Assembly (NCBI GenBank): GCA_003220225.1
Contig: QHRU01000042.1
Location: forward strand, 25,696-89,695
Direction: 5' to 3'
Length of the DNA: 64,000 nt
DNA from: Candidatus Rokuibacteriota bacterium
Lineage (GTDB): Bacteria; Methylomirabilota; Methylomirabilia; Rokubacteriales; CSP1-6
The position numbers were made by a program, and so were the translations under genes. The notes below the pieces were generated by a model that worked only from the letters and a program-made list of their open reading frames with translations, was not told where the DNA came from and made no database searches. Position 1 is the stretch's first letter. The number at the start of each line of letters is the position of its first letter. Shown in pieces: positions 35,006 through 42,663 of the stretch.

Positions 35006-36256
35006 ATGCCTGCGCTGCTCGCGAACCTCCTCGCCCGGTACGGATACGCGATCGTATTCCTCGGCGTCTTTCTCGAAAGCGCGGGAGTGCCGGTGCCTGG
35101 CGAGACCGTCTTGCTGGCGGCGGGCTTCTTCGCCTCCCAGGGCACCTTCGCGCTGCCATGGGTCATCGGCCTGGGAATCGGTGCGGCCATCCTGGGAGAC
35201 AATGTCGGCTACTGGATCGGCCGGCGCGCCGGGCGGCCTCTCGTCGAACGGTACGGACGCCTCGTGGGACTCACGCCCGGCAGAATCGCGGCGTTCGATG
35301 CCTTCTTCCAACGCCACGGCGCCAGGACGGTCTTTCTCGCGCGATTCGTCACCGGATTGCGAGTCGTGGCCGCGCTGTTCGCGGGCGTCGCCCGGCTGCC
35401 CTGGTCCGAGTTTCTCCTCTACAACGCCGCCGGCGCGCTGGTCTGGGCAACGACGGTCACCCTGGCCGGATATTTCTTCGGGCGCAGCTGGGAGCTGCTG
35501 CACCGCTGGTTCGGCCGCGCGGCCCTGTTCGGTGCCGCGCTGGCGATCGCACTGGTCGTGGTGGCGCTCGCGCGGCGCTTCGGCGGGCCGCTGTTCGCCT
35601 CCGTCGTGGCGAAGCTGCCGGCGTCGCTCGCGCGACGCGAGCTCGCGTTCGCGGCCGCGTCGCTCGGGTTCGTTGCGGTGTTCACGAAGATCGCGGAGGA
35701 CGTGATCACCAAGGAGTCCACCGCCTTCGATCACGGCGCGAGCCTCACGCTCCACGCGTTTGCCAACCCGGTCCTCGACCGCCTCATGCACGTCGTCTCG
35801 GACATCGGCTCAGCTCCTGTCGTGTCCGCGATCGTCGGCGCCGTGATCGTCTGGTGCCTGCTCCGAAAGGAGGCCCGCGTCGCTGCGGCTCTGGCCGGGA
35901 CCGCTCTGGCGACGGAGGGACTCAACCTCGTCCTCAAGCTCGCCTTTCAACGCACCCGGCCATCGCTGTGGGAACTGGCGACGCTGCACAGCTACAGCTT
36001 CCCCAGTGGCCACGCGATGGCGGCCCTGGCGATTTACGGCATGGTCGCGGTCATCGTTGCGCGCCGTTGGCCGCGCCTTCGTTGGCCGATCATGATGGGC
36101 GCGTGCGTGATGATCGTGGCGATCGGCGTGTCGCGCGTATACCTGGGCCATCACTGGGCGACCGATGTGCTCGCCGGGTATGCCGCCGGCGCCTTCATCC
36201 TGGCAGGCGGTGTGTACGTCCTCGAGCGCGTCGCGCGGTCCCCCTCGGATCGGTGA
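35006..36256 (+). CDS. DedA-family membrane protein fused to a PAP2 phosphatase
   Basis: A 416-residue fusion. Residues 1-190 are a DedA/SNARE-associated domain (FLESAGVPVPGETVLLAAGF, GDNVGYWIGRRAG, FLARFVTGLRVVAALFAGV). Residues ~215-410 are a PAP2 domain with the full lipid-phosphatase signature: KLAFQRTRP, YSFPSGHAMA and SRVYLGHHWATDVLAG. DedA proteins flip undecaprenyl phosphate or phospholipids, and PAP2 enzymes dephosphorylate polyprenyl or phosphatidyl phosphates. The fusion therefore suggests hydrolysis and transbilayer movement of one lipid carrier. Such fusions are known. It is convergent with the MFS remnant 10 bp away. Confidence 0.93.
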   Translation: MPALLANLLARYGYAIVFLGVFLESAGVPVPGETVLLAAGFFASQGTFALPWVIGLGIGAAILGDNVGYWIGRRAGRPLVERYGRLVGLTPGRIAAFDAFFQRHGARTVFLARFVTGLRVVAALFAGVARLPWSEFLLYNAAGALVWATTVTLAGYFFGRSWELLHRWFGRAALFGAALAIALVVVALARRFGGPLFASVVAKLPASLARRELAFAAASLGFVAVFTKIAEDVITKESTAFDHGASLTLHAFANPVLDRLMHVVSDIGSAPVVSAIVGAVIVWCLLRKEARVAAALAGTALATEGLNLVLKLAFQRTRPSLWELATLHSYSFPSGHAMAALAIYGMVAVIVARRWPRLRWPIMMGACVMIVAIGVSRVYLGHHWATDVLAGYAAGAFILAGGVYVLERVARSPSDR

Positions 36257-36266
36257 GGCGCCCGGC

Positions 36267-36893
36267 TCAGCTCTCCACGATCGCCGCATGGCGCTCGACG
36301 CCGGCCGGCGGCTCGCCGAGCCGCGGCCGATGGCCGAGGAACAGCACGAACGGAATGACGGCGGCGAAGATCCAGGCCAGCCACCAGAAGTTGTCGATGA
36401 ACGACAGCAGGAGGGCCTGGCGCTGCACCATCTGGTACAGGTGCGCCCACGCCTGCTGCTCGGCCGTCGCCAGGTCCGCGCCGCGCGCGGTGAACGTCGC
36501 GACCAGCGTCTGGTAGCGGTCCCACACGGCGGGGTCGTAGAGGCTCACGTGGCTCGCCAGCCGCGCCTGGTGGGTCTGTGTTCCGCGCTGCAGGAACGTC
36601 GCCACCGCGGCGATGCCGATGCTGCCGCCGATGGTGCGGAGGAAATTGAACAGCCCCGAGGCGTGGCCCAGCTCGCGCATCGGCACCGCGCTGAGCGCCA
36701 CCGTCGAGAGCGGCACGAACGTGAAGCCGATGCCGAGCCCCTGGATGAAGCGCGGCAGCATGATGTGCCAGCAGCTCGCCTCCAGCGAGAGCGTGGCCAT
36801 CAGGTGCATGGCGTAGGCGTTCAGCGCGCAGCCCGCGACGATCATCCAGCGCGGATCGATACGGTTCATGCACGGCCCCGAGCGCGGCCGGAT
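36267..36893 (-). pseudogene. C-terminal fragment of a DHA2-type MFS drug transporter
   Basis: About 200 residues from MNRIDPRWMIVAGCALNA through RFIQGLGIGFTFVPLSTVAL, HASGLFNFLRTIGGSIGIA and the last helix AWIFAAVIPFVLFLGHRP. This corresponds to roughly the final 40% of an EmrB/QacA transporter of ~510 residues. The N-terminal eight or so helices are absent. At ~36893 the sequence switches abruptly into the 5' part of an NHL-repeat protein gene in another frame. It is the scar of a deletion or recombination; a functional transporter is very unlikely. Confidence 0.75.
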
Positions 36894-37023
36894 TGGGCAA
36901 CCGCGTCCCGATGAACGCGTCGAAGACGAGGCGCTCGCCACCCGTGACGAGGGCAGCGAATGTCAGCACGGTGAGCACACACGCGAGAGCGATGGTCCGC
37001 GCGCGCACACGCGGGGTATCCAT
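36894..37023 (-). pseudogene. 5' remnant of an NHL-repeat protein gene (locus copy A)
   Basis: From the ATG at 37023 the reading is MDTPRVRARTIALACVLTVL, then TFAALVTGGERLVFDAFIG, matching the intact copy B (MDTWRARLVVLACVFTVLTF, AGPAIAGERLVFDAFLG) almost codon for codon, including the signal peptide. After about 40 codons similarity ends and the MFS remnant begins in a different frame. It keeps a GGAGGG Shine-Dalgarno and the shared leader. Confidence 0.65.
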
Positions 37024-37216
37024 GAAAGAACCCTCCACTGAGCAGGCATGTCCGCACGGCTGTGCGGTCACTTCTCCACTCGAACCTGCCCGTGAATGGC
37101 AGAACTCGTGCCAGACGAAGAATCGCGAATGAGGCGGCGGCGACGGCGCGGCGCGAGTTGGATTCGGAGAAGTGCCCGATCGTTTTGGCACGCGGCCCCA
37201 TGCTGCCCGAAGAAAA
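37024..37216 (-). repeat. Conserved ~190-nt 5' leader, copy A
   Basis: One of three near-parallel leaders (also 39421-39612 and 40045-40231), each ending at the start codon of an NHL-type gene. Conserved minus-strand blocks in order: CTTCGGGC, CGTGCCAAAACGATCGGGCA (GTGCC/GGCAC hairpin), TCGTCTGGCACGA, CTGCCATTCACGGGCAG (hairpin), GTGACCGCACAGCCGTGCGG (hairpin CCGCAC/GTGCGG) and the Shine-Dalgarno. Even length and retained stems suggest a functional cis element rather than mere spacer. Confidence 0.55.
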
Positions 37217-37243
37217 CGCGCGCGCGACGCCGACACGCGCGCC
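37206..37243 (-). terminator. Probable Rho-independent terminator of the NHL-repeat gene (copy B)
   Basis: On the minus strand a GC stem (GCGCGCG..CGCGCGC, loop about TGTCGGCGT) is followed by TTTTCTT, 60 nt after the stop at 37303. It overlaps the outer edge of leader A, so terminator and next leader form one repeated boundary unit. Confidence 0.5.
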
Positions 37244-37302
37244 AGATGGGGAGTGACCGGGCGATCGGAGCGACCCCGACCGCCCGGTTCTCGCCTGGTG
37301 GG

Positions 37303-39420
37303 CTACTTGAGCGGCAAGGCCTCGCCTTCGAGCGAGAATTCGCACACGGGAAACGCGAGCCTGGCCGTCGTGTCGGGCTCTCTGAACCCGTAGGTCTCTG
37401 GCGCAAGGTCGAAGCCCAGAAGCATCCGCGCGCCATCGGGGGGCCGGTACAGCTTCACCAGAGCGCACGTCTTGTCGACCCGGATCGTCAGACTCTTCGC
37501 GGCCTCCGCGTTGCCGGCGTTGTCGCGCGCGAAGTAGGTGACGGTCGTGCTGCCGTCCATGGTGATCGGGATCGTCGCGACGCCGCCGGAGATGGTTGCG
37601 GCGCTGTTGTGAGCGCCGCGGAGCGCGACGGCAATCTCCTTCACGCCTGACCCCGCGGCGTTGTCCGCGGTCGTCAGGGTGACGGTGACGTCCCCATTGT
37701 TCGCCGGCGGTGAGACGGCGGCCTGCGTTGTCGGCGGCGTCGTGTCGGCGAAGATGGTCTGTCCCGCAGGAAGTGTGATGCTCGACCCCCCTACGGTCAG
37801 GGCCAGCATGCCGGCGTTGCTCCGGATGCTCGACGTCGTGGGATCGACCGACAGACTGTCGCCGTCCGTCAGCGTCGCGGTCGCGACGGTTCCGTCCGCG
37901 GCCGTGAACGTCCAGGGGATCGGGCCCGCGAGGATGTCGAGGGTCGGGATGGAGCAGTGGAAGTCGAGCGCATTGTCCGCCGCGATCGTGATGCGGCCCC
38001 CAGATGGCCGCGTGGGGTAGCGACAAAACAGAGCGACGTCGAACGTGAGCGGCTGTCCCGTTGTTAGGAATGTGTTCCATGCGGCGATTCGAATGGTGTC
38101 CGACGTGCTGGGGGGGTCGTACACGACGAACGGCAGGCCGGTCCGCGTGAGGACGTGCGCGCCGGCATTGCCGGCCGCGGCCTCGTCCGAAACAATCGTC
38201 GGATCGAGATCGACCTCGTCCACGAGGCTGTCGTCGTCGCTGTCCTCGCGTGCCTGCAGCACCTGAACGCGGAGGTTGCGCGTCTCGGCGACGTAGATTT
38301 CTCGGCACTGCGCTTTCGGGTCGAAGGGTTTGATGAAGAACTCGCAGAATGCAACGAGGTTTCGTGGGAGGGCCGCGATGAAGGCCGGTCCGCCGAAGAC
38401 GCCGAGGCCGCGCCCGGTCGACCCCGCTGTCGCGAGGAACCTCCCGGTGCCGTCGAACTTGCGGATGCGGTCGTTGTCAAACTCGGTGACATAGACGTTG
38501 TCGGCAAAGTCGACCGCCACATCGGCGACACTCGCGGCGGTGGCAAACTTCAAGAGCAAGACACCGTTCGTATTGAACTTCTGGACGCGGCCCTGGTCTG
38601 CGACGTAGACGTTGCCGAAGCTGTCGACCGCCATGCCGACCAGGCTCACTTGAAATCCCCGTTGCGGCTGTGAGCGTGGGTCGGTCGCGACCGCCAAGAA
38701 GTTGGTAAAGCCGAACTGTCCATCTCCGGTCACGATGGCGCCGGCCGCACTGGCGTTACACGGGCCCACGGAAGCGGAACTGAATTCACAAAACGATCCC
38801 CACGCTCGCACGAATGTTCCGTCGGCCCTGAATTTCTGAATTCGAACGTTCGCGTCGCTCGTGGAACATGAGCGGACATCGCATGTGCGACCCCCGTCGT
38901 CCAAGACGTAGAGGTTGCCACGGGGATCGACGGCCATGCGGATGGGCGTCTCGAACTCGCCCGGGCCGGTACCGGGCCAGCCGACGACCTTGAGCAACCG
39001 CTGGTTCTTGTCCATCTTGATGACACGGCCGGTGAGCGTGCTGGTGATCCATACGTCGTCGTTCCGTGGATCGACCGCGACACTCATCGGGAATTTCAGC
39101 GCGACCGAGACATTCGTGGCCAAGAAACCGTCGCCGTACGCCGTGTAACAACACACCCTCGTCACTCGGCGCACCCCCAACCCGTCGTAGATCAAGACGG
39201 AATCGTTGACAGGATCAGCCACGTAGACGACGCCGCGGCTGTCCACCGCCATGCCGGCCGCGAAAAAGTAGTCGCGGTTCGGGTCCACGCCCGTTGGTGT
39301 GAGCTGCGCTCCGAGGAACGCGTCGAAGACGAGGCGCTCGCCGGCGATCGCGGGGCCGGCGAACGTCAGCACGGTGAACACACACGCGAGAACGACGAGC
39401 CGCGCACGCCAAGTATCCAT
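37303..39420 (-). CDS. Secreted NHL-repeat (beta-propeller) protein with Ca-binding loop and Ig-like C-terminus (locus copy B)
   Basis: A 705-residue exported protein. After the signal peptide (LACVFTVLTFAGPAIAGE) come repeated NHL blades such as GMAVDSRGVVYVADPVNDSV, SVAVDPRNDDVWIT, MAVDPRGNLYVLDDGG, MAVDSFGNVYVADQG and VAVDFADNVYVTEFDNDRI (residues ~50-400). An Asp-rich loop DSDDDSLVDEVDLDP (~444-458) looks like a type-3 thrombospondin or EF-hand calcium site. The C-terminal ~230 residues contain an OmpL47/Big-like module (TTPPTTQAAVSPP, GVKEIAVALRGAH, TVTYFARDNAGNAE). Function is unknown; surface adhesion or ligand binding is plausible. It is the only intact member of a three-copy locus. 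Confidence 0.8.
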   Translation of the reverse strand: MDTWRARLVVLACVFTVLTFAGPAIAGERLVFDAFLGAQLTPTGVDPNRDYFFAAGMAVDSRGVVYVADPVNDSVLIYDGLGVRRVTRVCCYTAYGDGFLATNVSVALKFPMSVAVDPRNDDVWITSTLTGRVIKMDKNQRLLKVVGWPGTGPGEFETPIRMAVDPRGNLYVLDDGGRTCDVRSCSTSDANVRIQKFRADGTFVRAWGSFCEFSSASVGPCNASAAGAIVTGDGQFGFTNFLAVATDPRSQPQRGFQVSLVGMAVDSFGNVYVADQGRVQKFNTNGVLLLKFATAASVADVAVDFADNVYVTEFDNDRIRKFDGTGRFLATAGSTGRGLGVFGGPAFIAALPRNLVAFCEFFIKPFDPKAQCREIYVAETRNLRVQVLQAREDSDDDSLVDEVDLDPTIVSDEAAAGNAGAHVLTRTGLPFVVYDPPSTSDTIRIAAWNTFLTTGQPLTFDVALFCRYPTRPSGGRITIAADNALDFHCSIPTLDILAGPIPWTFTAADGTVATATLTDGDSLSVDPTTSSIRSNAGMLALTVGGSSITLPAGQTIFADTTPPTTQAAVSPPANNGDVTVTLTTADNAAGSGVKEIAVALRGAHNSAATISGGVATIPITMDGSTTVTYFARDNAGNAEAAKSLTIRVDKTCALVKLYRPPDGARMLLGFDLAPETYGFREPDTTARLAFPVCEFSLEGEALPLK

Positions 39421-39612
39421 GGAACCCTCCCCTGAGTCGAATATCCGCAACGACTGTGCGGTCACTTCGCCAATGCAACCTGCCCGTAAATGGCAGAATT
39501 CGTGCCAGACGAAAAAGCCCGAAGGACGCCGCGATGCGGGCGTGTCACGAGTCGGCTTCGGAGAAGTGCCCGATCTTTTTGGCACGCGGCCGCGAAACAC
39601 CCGAAGAAAAAA
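39421..39612 (-). repeat. Conserved ~190-nt 5' leader, copy B
   Basis: Leader of the intact NHL gene. It contains the same ordered blocks as copies A and C: CGTGCCAAAAAGATCGGGCAC, TCGTCTGGCACGA, CTGCCATTTACGGGCAG, GTGACCGCACAGTCGTTGCGG and GGGGAGGG 4 nt before the ATG. The CTGCC/GGCAG stem is kept in all three copies while its loop varies. Confidence 0.55.
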
Positions 39613-39640
39613 CGGCGCGCGTTTGCGTCACACGCGCGCC
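39600..39640 (-). terminator. Rho-independent terminator downstream of the copy C remnant
   Basis: Read on the minus strand: GGCGCGCGT (39640-39632), a 9-nt loop, ACGCGCGCC (39622-39614), then GTTTTTTC. A perfect 9-bp GC stem and six Ts. It follows the last codons of the copy C remnant (stop at 39655), so it is the original terminator of that gene. Confidence 0.7.
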
Positions 39641-39654
39641 GTGCGAAGGAGTGG

Positions 39655-40044
39655 CTACTTGATCGAGAAAGCCTTCTGAGCTTCGGGATCCACGCGGGCC
39701 TCCAGACGGGACGCGGTGACTCGGCCTGCGGCGTCGGCGCGGTTTCCGGCCGTTCAGGCCGAGGAGGAGACAGGCGCCGACGAGCGCTTCCGGCTTGGCC
39801 GCGATGCTCGACGGAGCGTGAAACGAGCCCAGGCCAGGGCCACCGGCGGCGTCGGCCTGGGCGAGCCGTCCTTCTAGAGGAACGCGCCGCCGCGCGGGCT
39901 TCCGGATCCGCCGTTGCCGCTGTCGGTGCTGACCCACTCGGCGAGCAACCGCCCGTTCGTGTCGAACTTCTGGATCCGGTCGTTGGTGCCATCGGCCACG
40001 TACACGTTGCCGGCGCTGTCAACGGCGATCCCGGGAGTGACCAT
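39655..40044 (-). pseudogene. Decayed NHL-repeat protein gene (locus copy C)
   Basis: From the ATG at 40044 (GGAGG upstream) the frame gives MVTPGIAVDSAGNVYVADG, then TNDRIQKFDTNGRLLAEW, one clear NHL blade, and stops after 56 residues at 39874. The signal peptide is missing. Further on, a 3' piece reads RVTASRLEARVDPEAQKAFSIK and a stop at 39655, directly before a terminator, and looks like the original C-terminus. The pieces are separated by frameshifts and internal deletion. It is probably not functional. Confidence 0.55.
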
Positions 40045-40231
40045 GGACGAATCCTCCACCAAGCAGAACCTCTGTACGGCTGTGCGGTCACCAATGCAAC
40101 CTGCCCACTGATGGCAGAAGTCGTGCCAGGCGAAAATTCGCGAAGGAGGCCGCGCTTGCGGCGGCGCGGGAGGCGGATTCGGAATACTGCCCGATCGTTT
40201 TGGCACGCGGCCCCCCGGGTTGCCCGAAGAA
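40045..40231 (-). repeat. Conserved ~190-nt 5' leader, copy C
   Basis: The third leader, ending at the copy C start codon. Shared blocks: CGTGCCAAAACGATCGGGCAG, TCGCCTGGCACGA, CTGCCATCAGTGGGCAG, GGTGACCGCACAGCCGT and GGTGGAGG. It is slightly shorter than A and B, and its outermost stem has one lost pair. Confidence 0.5.
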
Positions 40232-40292
40232 CGCGCGCGCGCGTGACGACGCGAGGTGGGCCCGGCGTCGAAGTCTGGCTGGTCCGGTGGTC

Positions 40293-40715
40293 CTACACGC
40301 TCTGGCGCGTCAGGGTCAGCGCCGGCGCTTCAGGCACTCGTGGTACGGTCAGCGCCTTGAGTCGAGGCTGGTTCCAGTTGTTGCCCAGCCGGCAGCGGGC
40401 CGCCGCGTCGTCCTCGTTCGGCGCGCTGGTGGGCGACGGCGGGGCCAGCATCTCCTCGTCGCTCTCGGGCCCGCGGAACTGATCCGGTATCGGCGTGGCC
40501 GCCTTCACGCGCTGCCAGCCGTTGCCGCGCATGCAGGCGCGGTAGACCTTCTCCATGTCCGCGCCCCGTGGCGCCCGCTGGGCGTCGCCGGCACAGCCGG
40601 CGCTGTCGTGCTCGAAGTCGGACTGGCCGCGGCCGGCCTGGTGCCAGTAGTGAGGATTGACGGCACAGCCGGTGGCGAGCGCGGCGGCGAGGACCAGGGT
40701 CACGATGCGGATCAT
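40293..40715 (-). CDS. Predicted small lipoprotein, unknown function
   Basis: I use the ATG at 40715, which has AGGAGG at 6-nt spacing; the track ATG two codons upstream directly abuts the Shine-Dalgarno. The 140-residue product starts MIRIVTLVLAAALATGC, a clear lipobox with the lipid cysteine at residue 17. The mature part contains YWHQAGRGQSDFEHDSAGCA and VYRACMRGNGWQ, with three further cysteines, a pattern common in small outer-membrane lipoproteins of soil bacteria. Function is unknown. Confidence 0.7.
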   Translation of the reverse strand: MIRIVTLVLAAALATGCAVNPHYWHQAGRGQSDFEHDSAGCAGDAQRAPRGADMEKVYRACMRGNGWQRVKAATPIPDQFRGPESDEEMLAPPSPTSAPNEDDAAARCRLGNNWNQPRLKALTVPRVPEAPALTLTRQSV

Positions 40716-40745
40716 GCTCATCCTCCTTGTTCCCGGGTTCCCAGC

Positions 40746-41417
40746 TCAGGGCCGCAGCCGCATGAGCAGCAGTAGTGGCCAGCCGAGGTATTTCGCGGCT
40801 TTCGGCGAGCGGGCGGCCAGGGCATCGTCGACCGCGTGCTCGCTCATGTGCTCGAGGGCCAGCCCGCTCCGGACGGCCCCCATCACGTAGTCCGACAACT
40901 GGTTCGCGATGCTGGCGGGACGGACTTCGCGCCCCGTCACCGGATCGGTGAAGCGGGCCTGGATCCCGCGCAGCATCATTGCAGGATGAAACGACGAGAC
41001 GAGCACGAACCCGTCGCCGCGACACACGCGCCGGCACTCCGCGAAGAAGGTCGCGACGTCGGCGAGGTGGTCGAGCACCAGGAAGCTCAGGACGCGATCG
41101 AAGGCGCGATCCGCGAACGGCAGCGGCCGCGTGAGATCGTGCGCCACGAACCGGACGCGCCCCCAGCCGGGCTTGGCGCGCGCCTTCGCGACCATGCCCT
41201 CGCTGAAATCCACGGCGGTCACGCGCGCGCCCGCCGCGGCGAGGCGGAGCGTACGACGGCCCGTGCCGCAGCCGAGATCGACGACGTCCAGGCCGCGGAC
41301 GTCGCCGAGCAGCGGAGCGAGGTGCGCGTCCTCGAGCAGGACGAGCGGGTTGTCCTCGTCGTCGTAGATCGCCGCCCAGCGGTCGTAACCCTCGCGCGTG
41401 GGCAGGTGCTCGATCAG
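40746..41417 (-). CDS. Class I SAM-dependent methyltransferase, CTG start
   Basis: A 223-residue methyltransferase with motif I VVDLGCGTGRRTL, post-I acidic VTAVDFSEGM, motif II FDRVLSFLVLDHL and a post-motif region LVSSFHPAM. The best start is a CTG at 41417 that overlaps the CaiB stop (CTGA), yielding (M)IEHLPTREGYDRWAAIYDDEDNP, the typical N-terminus. The next in-frame candidates would remove this block. The 676-aa track ORF is a shadow extension through the CaiB gene. The methyl acceptor is unknown. Confidence 0.85.
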   Translation of the reverse strand: MIEHLPTREGYDRWAAIYDDEDNPLVLLEDAHLAPLLGDVRGLDVVDLGCGTGRRTLRLAAAGARVTAVDFSEGMVAKARAKPGWGRVRFVAHDLTRPLPFADRAFDRVLSFLVLDHLADVATFFAECRRVCRGDGFVLVSSFHPAMMLRGIQARFTDPVTGREVRPASIANQLSDYVMGAVRSGLALEHMSEHAVDDALAARSPKAAKYLGWPLLLLMRLRP

Positions 41418-42604
41418 ATCACGCCCTCGGCGCGCAGCGCGGCGATCTCGTCGCGCGACATCCCGAGCAAGCCCGTGAGCACCTCGTCGGTGTGGCGCCC
41501 GAGCGCCGCCCCCGCGTGCGTGATGCGGCCGGGCGTGCCCGAGAGCTTCGGCACCACGGCCGGCTGGGGCAGCGCGCCGATATCGGAGGGCACGTCCACG
41601 ATCATCTCGCGGGCGCGGACGTGCGGGTCCGCGAAGATGTCGGCCATGCTCATGATCGGCGAATGCGGGATGTCGTGCGCGTGCAGCTCGTCCATGGCCT
41701 TGTCGAAGGAGCGCGCGGCGAACCAGCGCCCGGCCATTTCCAAGATCACGTCGATGTGCTTCGGCCGCTCGGTCGCGCCGGCGAAGCGCGGATCGTTCGG
41801 GAGGTCGGGCTGGCCAAGCATCACACACAACCGCTCGAAGAGGTGCTGCGCGGGCGCGGTGAAGACGATCCAGCGATGGTCGAGCGTCTCGAAGGCGCCG
41901 CCGGGCCAGCCGGCGTGCTGCAGCCCCCCACGCTCGCGCACGACGCCCTGGCGACCATAGAACGTCGTCGTGTACTCCATGATCCGGAACGCGGACTCGT
42001 AGAGCGCGGCGTCGATCCACTGCCCCTCGCCCGTCGCGTCGCGGTGGCGTAGCGCCGCCATCACGCCGAACGCGGTGAAGAGCCCCGTGAGGTAATCGGG
42101 ATAGACGGGCGTGGGCCGCGCGGGCGGGCGGTCGGCGGGGCCGTTGACGTACCACGTGCCGCCGAAGGCCGAGGCGATGGCCGCGTAGCCGGGGCCCTGG
42201 CGCAGCGGGCCGGTCTGGCCGAATGCGGTGATGCGCGCCATGACCAGGCGCGGGTTGAGCGCGCGCAGCGTCTCCCAGCCGAGGCCCCACTTCTCCAGCA
42301 CGCCCGGACGAAAATTCTCGAGCACGACGTCGACCTTCGGAACCAGCCGCCGCACGATCTCCTGGCCCTTCGGCGTGCGCAGATCGAGCGTCATCAGCTT
42401 CTTGTTGCGGTTGTCGACGGCGAACCAGTAGGAGACGCCATCCTCGCTCGGGCCCAGGCGGCGCAGGTCGTCGCCCTTGCCCGGCATCTCGGTCTTGATG
42501 ACCTCGGCGCCGAACTCCGCCATGAGCGTGCCGCAGAACGGGCCCGCGACGACCTGCGCGAGCTCGAGCACCCGGATGCCTTCCAGCGGCCGTCGCGTCT
42601 CCAT
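41414..42604 (-). CDS. CaiB/BaiF family CoA transferase (type III)
   Basis: A 396-residue type III CoA transferase. The N-terminal GIRVLELAQVVAGPFCGTLMAEFGAEVIK and RNKKLMTLDL are classic. The catalytic aspartate is D170 in VYPDYLTG, matching Asp169 of formyl-CoA transferase. It moves CoA between carboxylic acids through an aspartyl-CoA thioester. It is CTGA-coupled to the methyltransferase. It diverges from a metal-dependent hydrolase gene at 42664. The acids involved are unknown. Confidence 0.92.
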   Translation of the reverse strand: METRRPLEGIRVLELAQVVAGPFCGTLMAEFGAEVIKTEMPGKGDDLRRLGPSEDGVSYWFAVDNRNKKLMTLDLRTPKGQEIVRRLVPKVDVVLENFRPGVLEKWGLGWETLRALNPRLVMARITAFGQTGPLRQGPGYAAIASAFGGTWYVNGPADRPPARPTPVYPDYLTGLFTAFGVMAALRHRDATGEGQWIDAALYESAFRIMEYTTTFYGRQGVVRERGGLQHAGWPGGAFETLDHRWIVFTAPAQHLFERLCVMLGQPDLPNDPRFAGATERPKHIDVILEMAGRWFAARSFDKAMDELHAHDIPHSPIMSMADIFADPHVRAREMIVDVPSDIGALPQPAVVPKLSGTPGRITHAGAALGRHTDEVLTGLLGMSRDEIAALRAEGVI

Positions 42605-42663
42605 GACCGCGTGAGTCTACAACTTCCGGGCGAAGGTGTACTATCCCCGGCGAGGAGGACGAC

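Noticed and set aside
37160-37215. Sigma54 promoter reading of TTGGCACG in the triplicated leader
   Set aside because: TGGCACG is present but the GG-to-GC spacing is 13 nt or more, not 10, and it is on the strand opposite to the genes.
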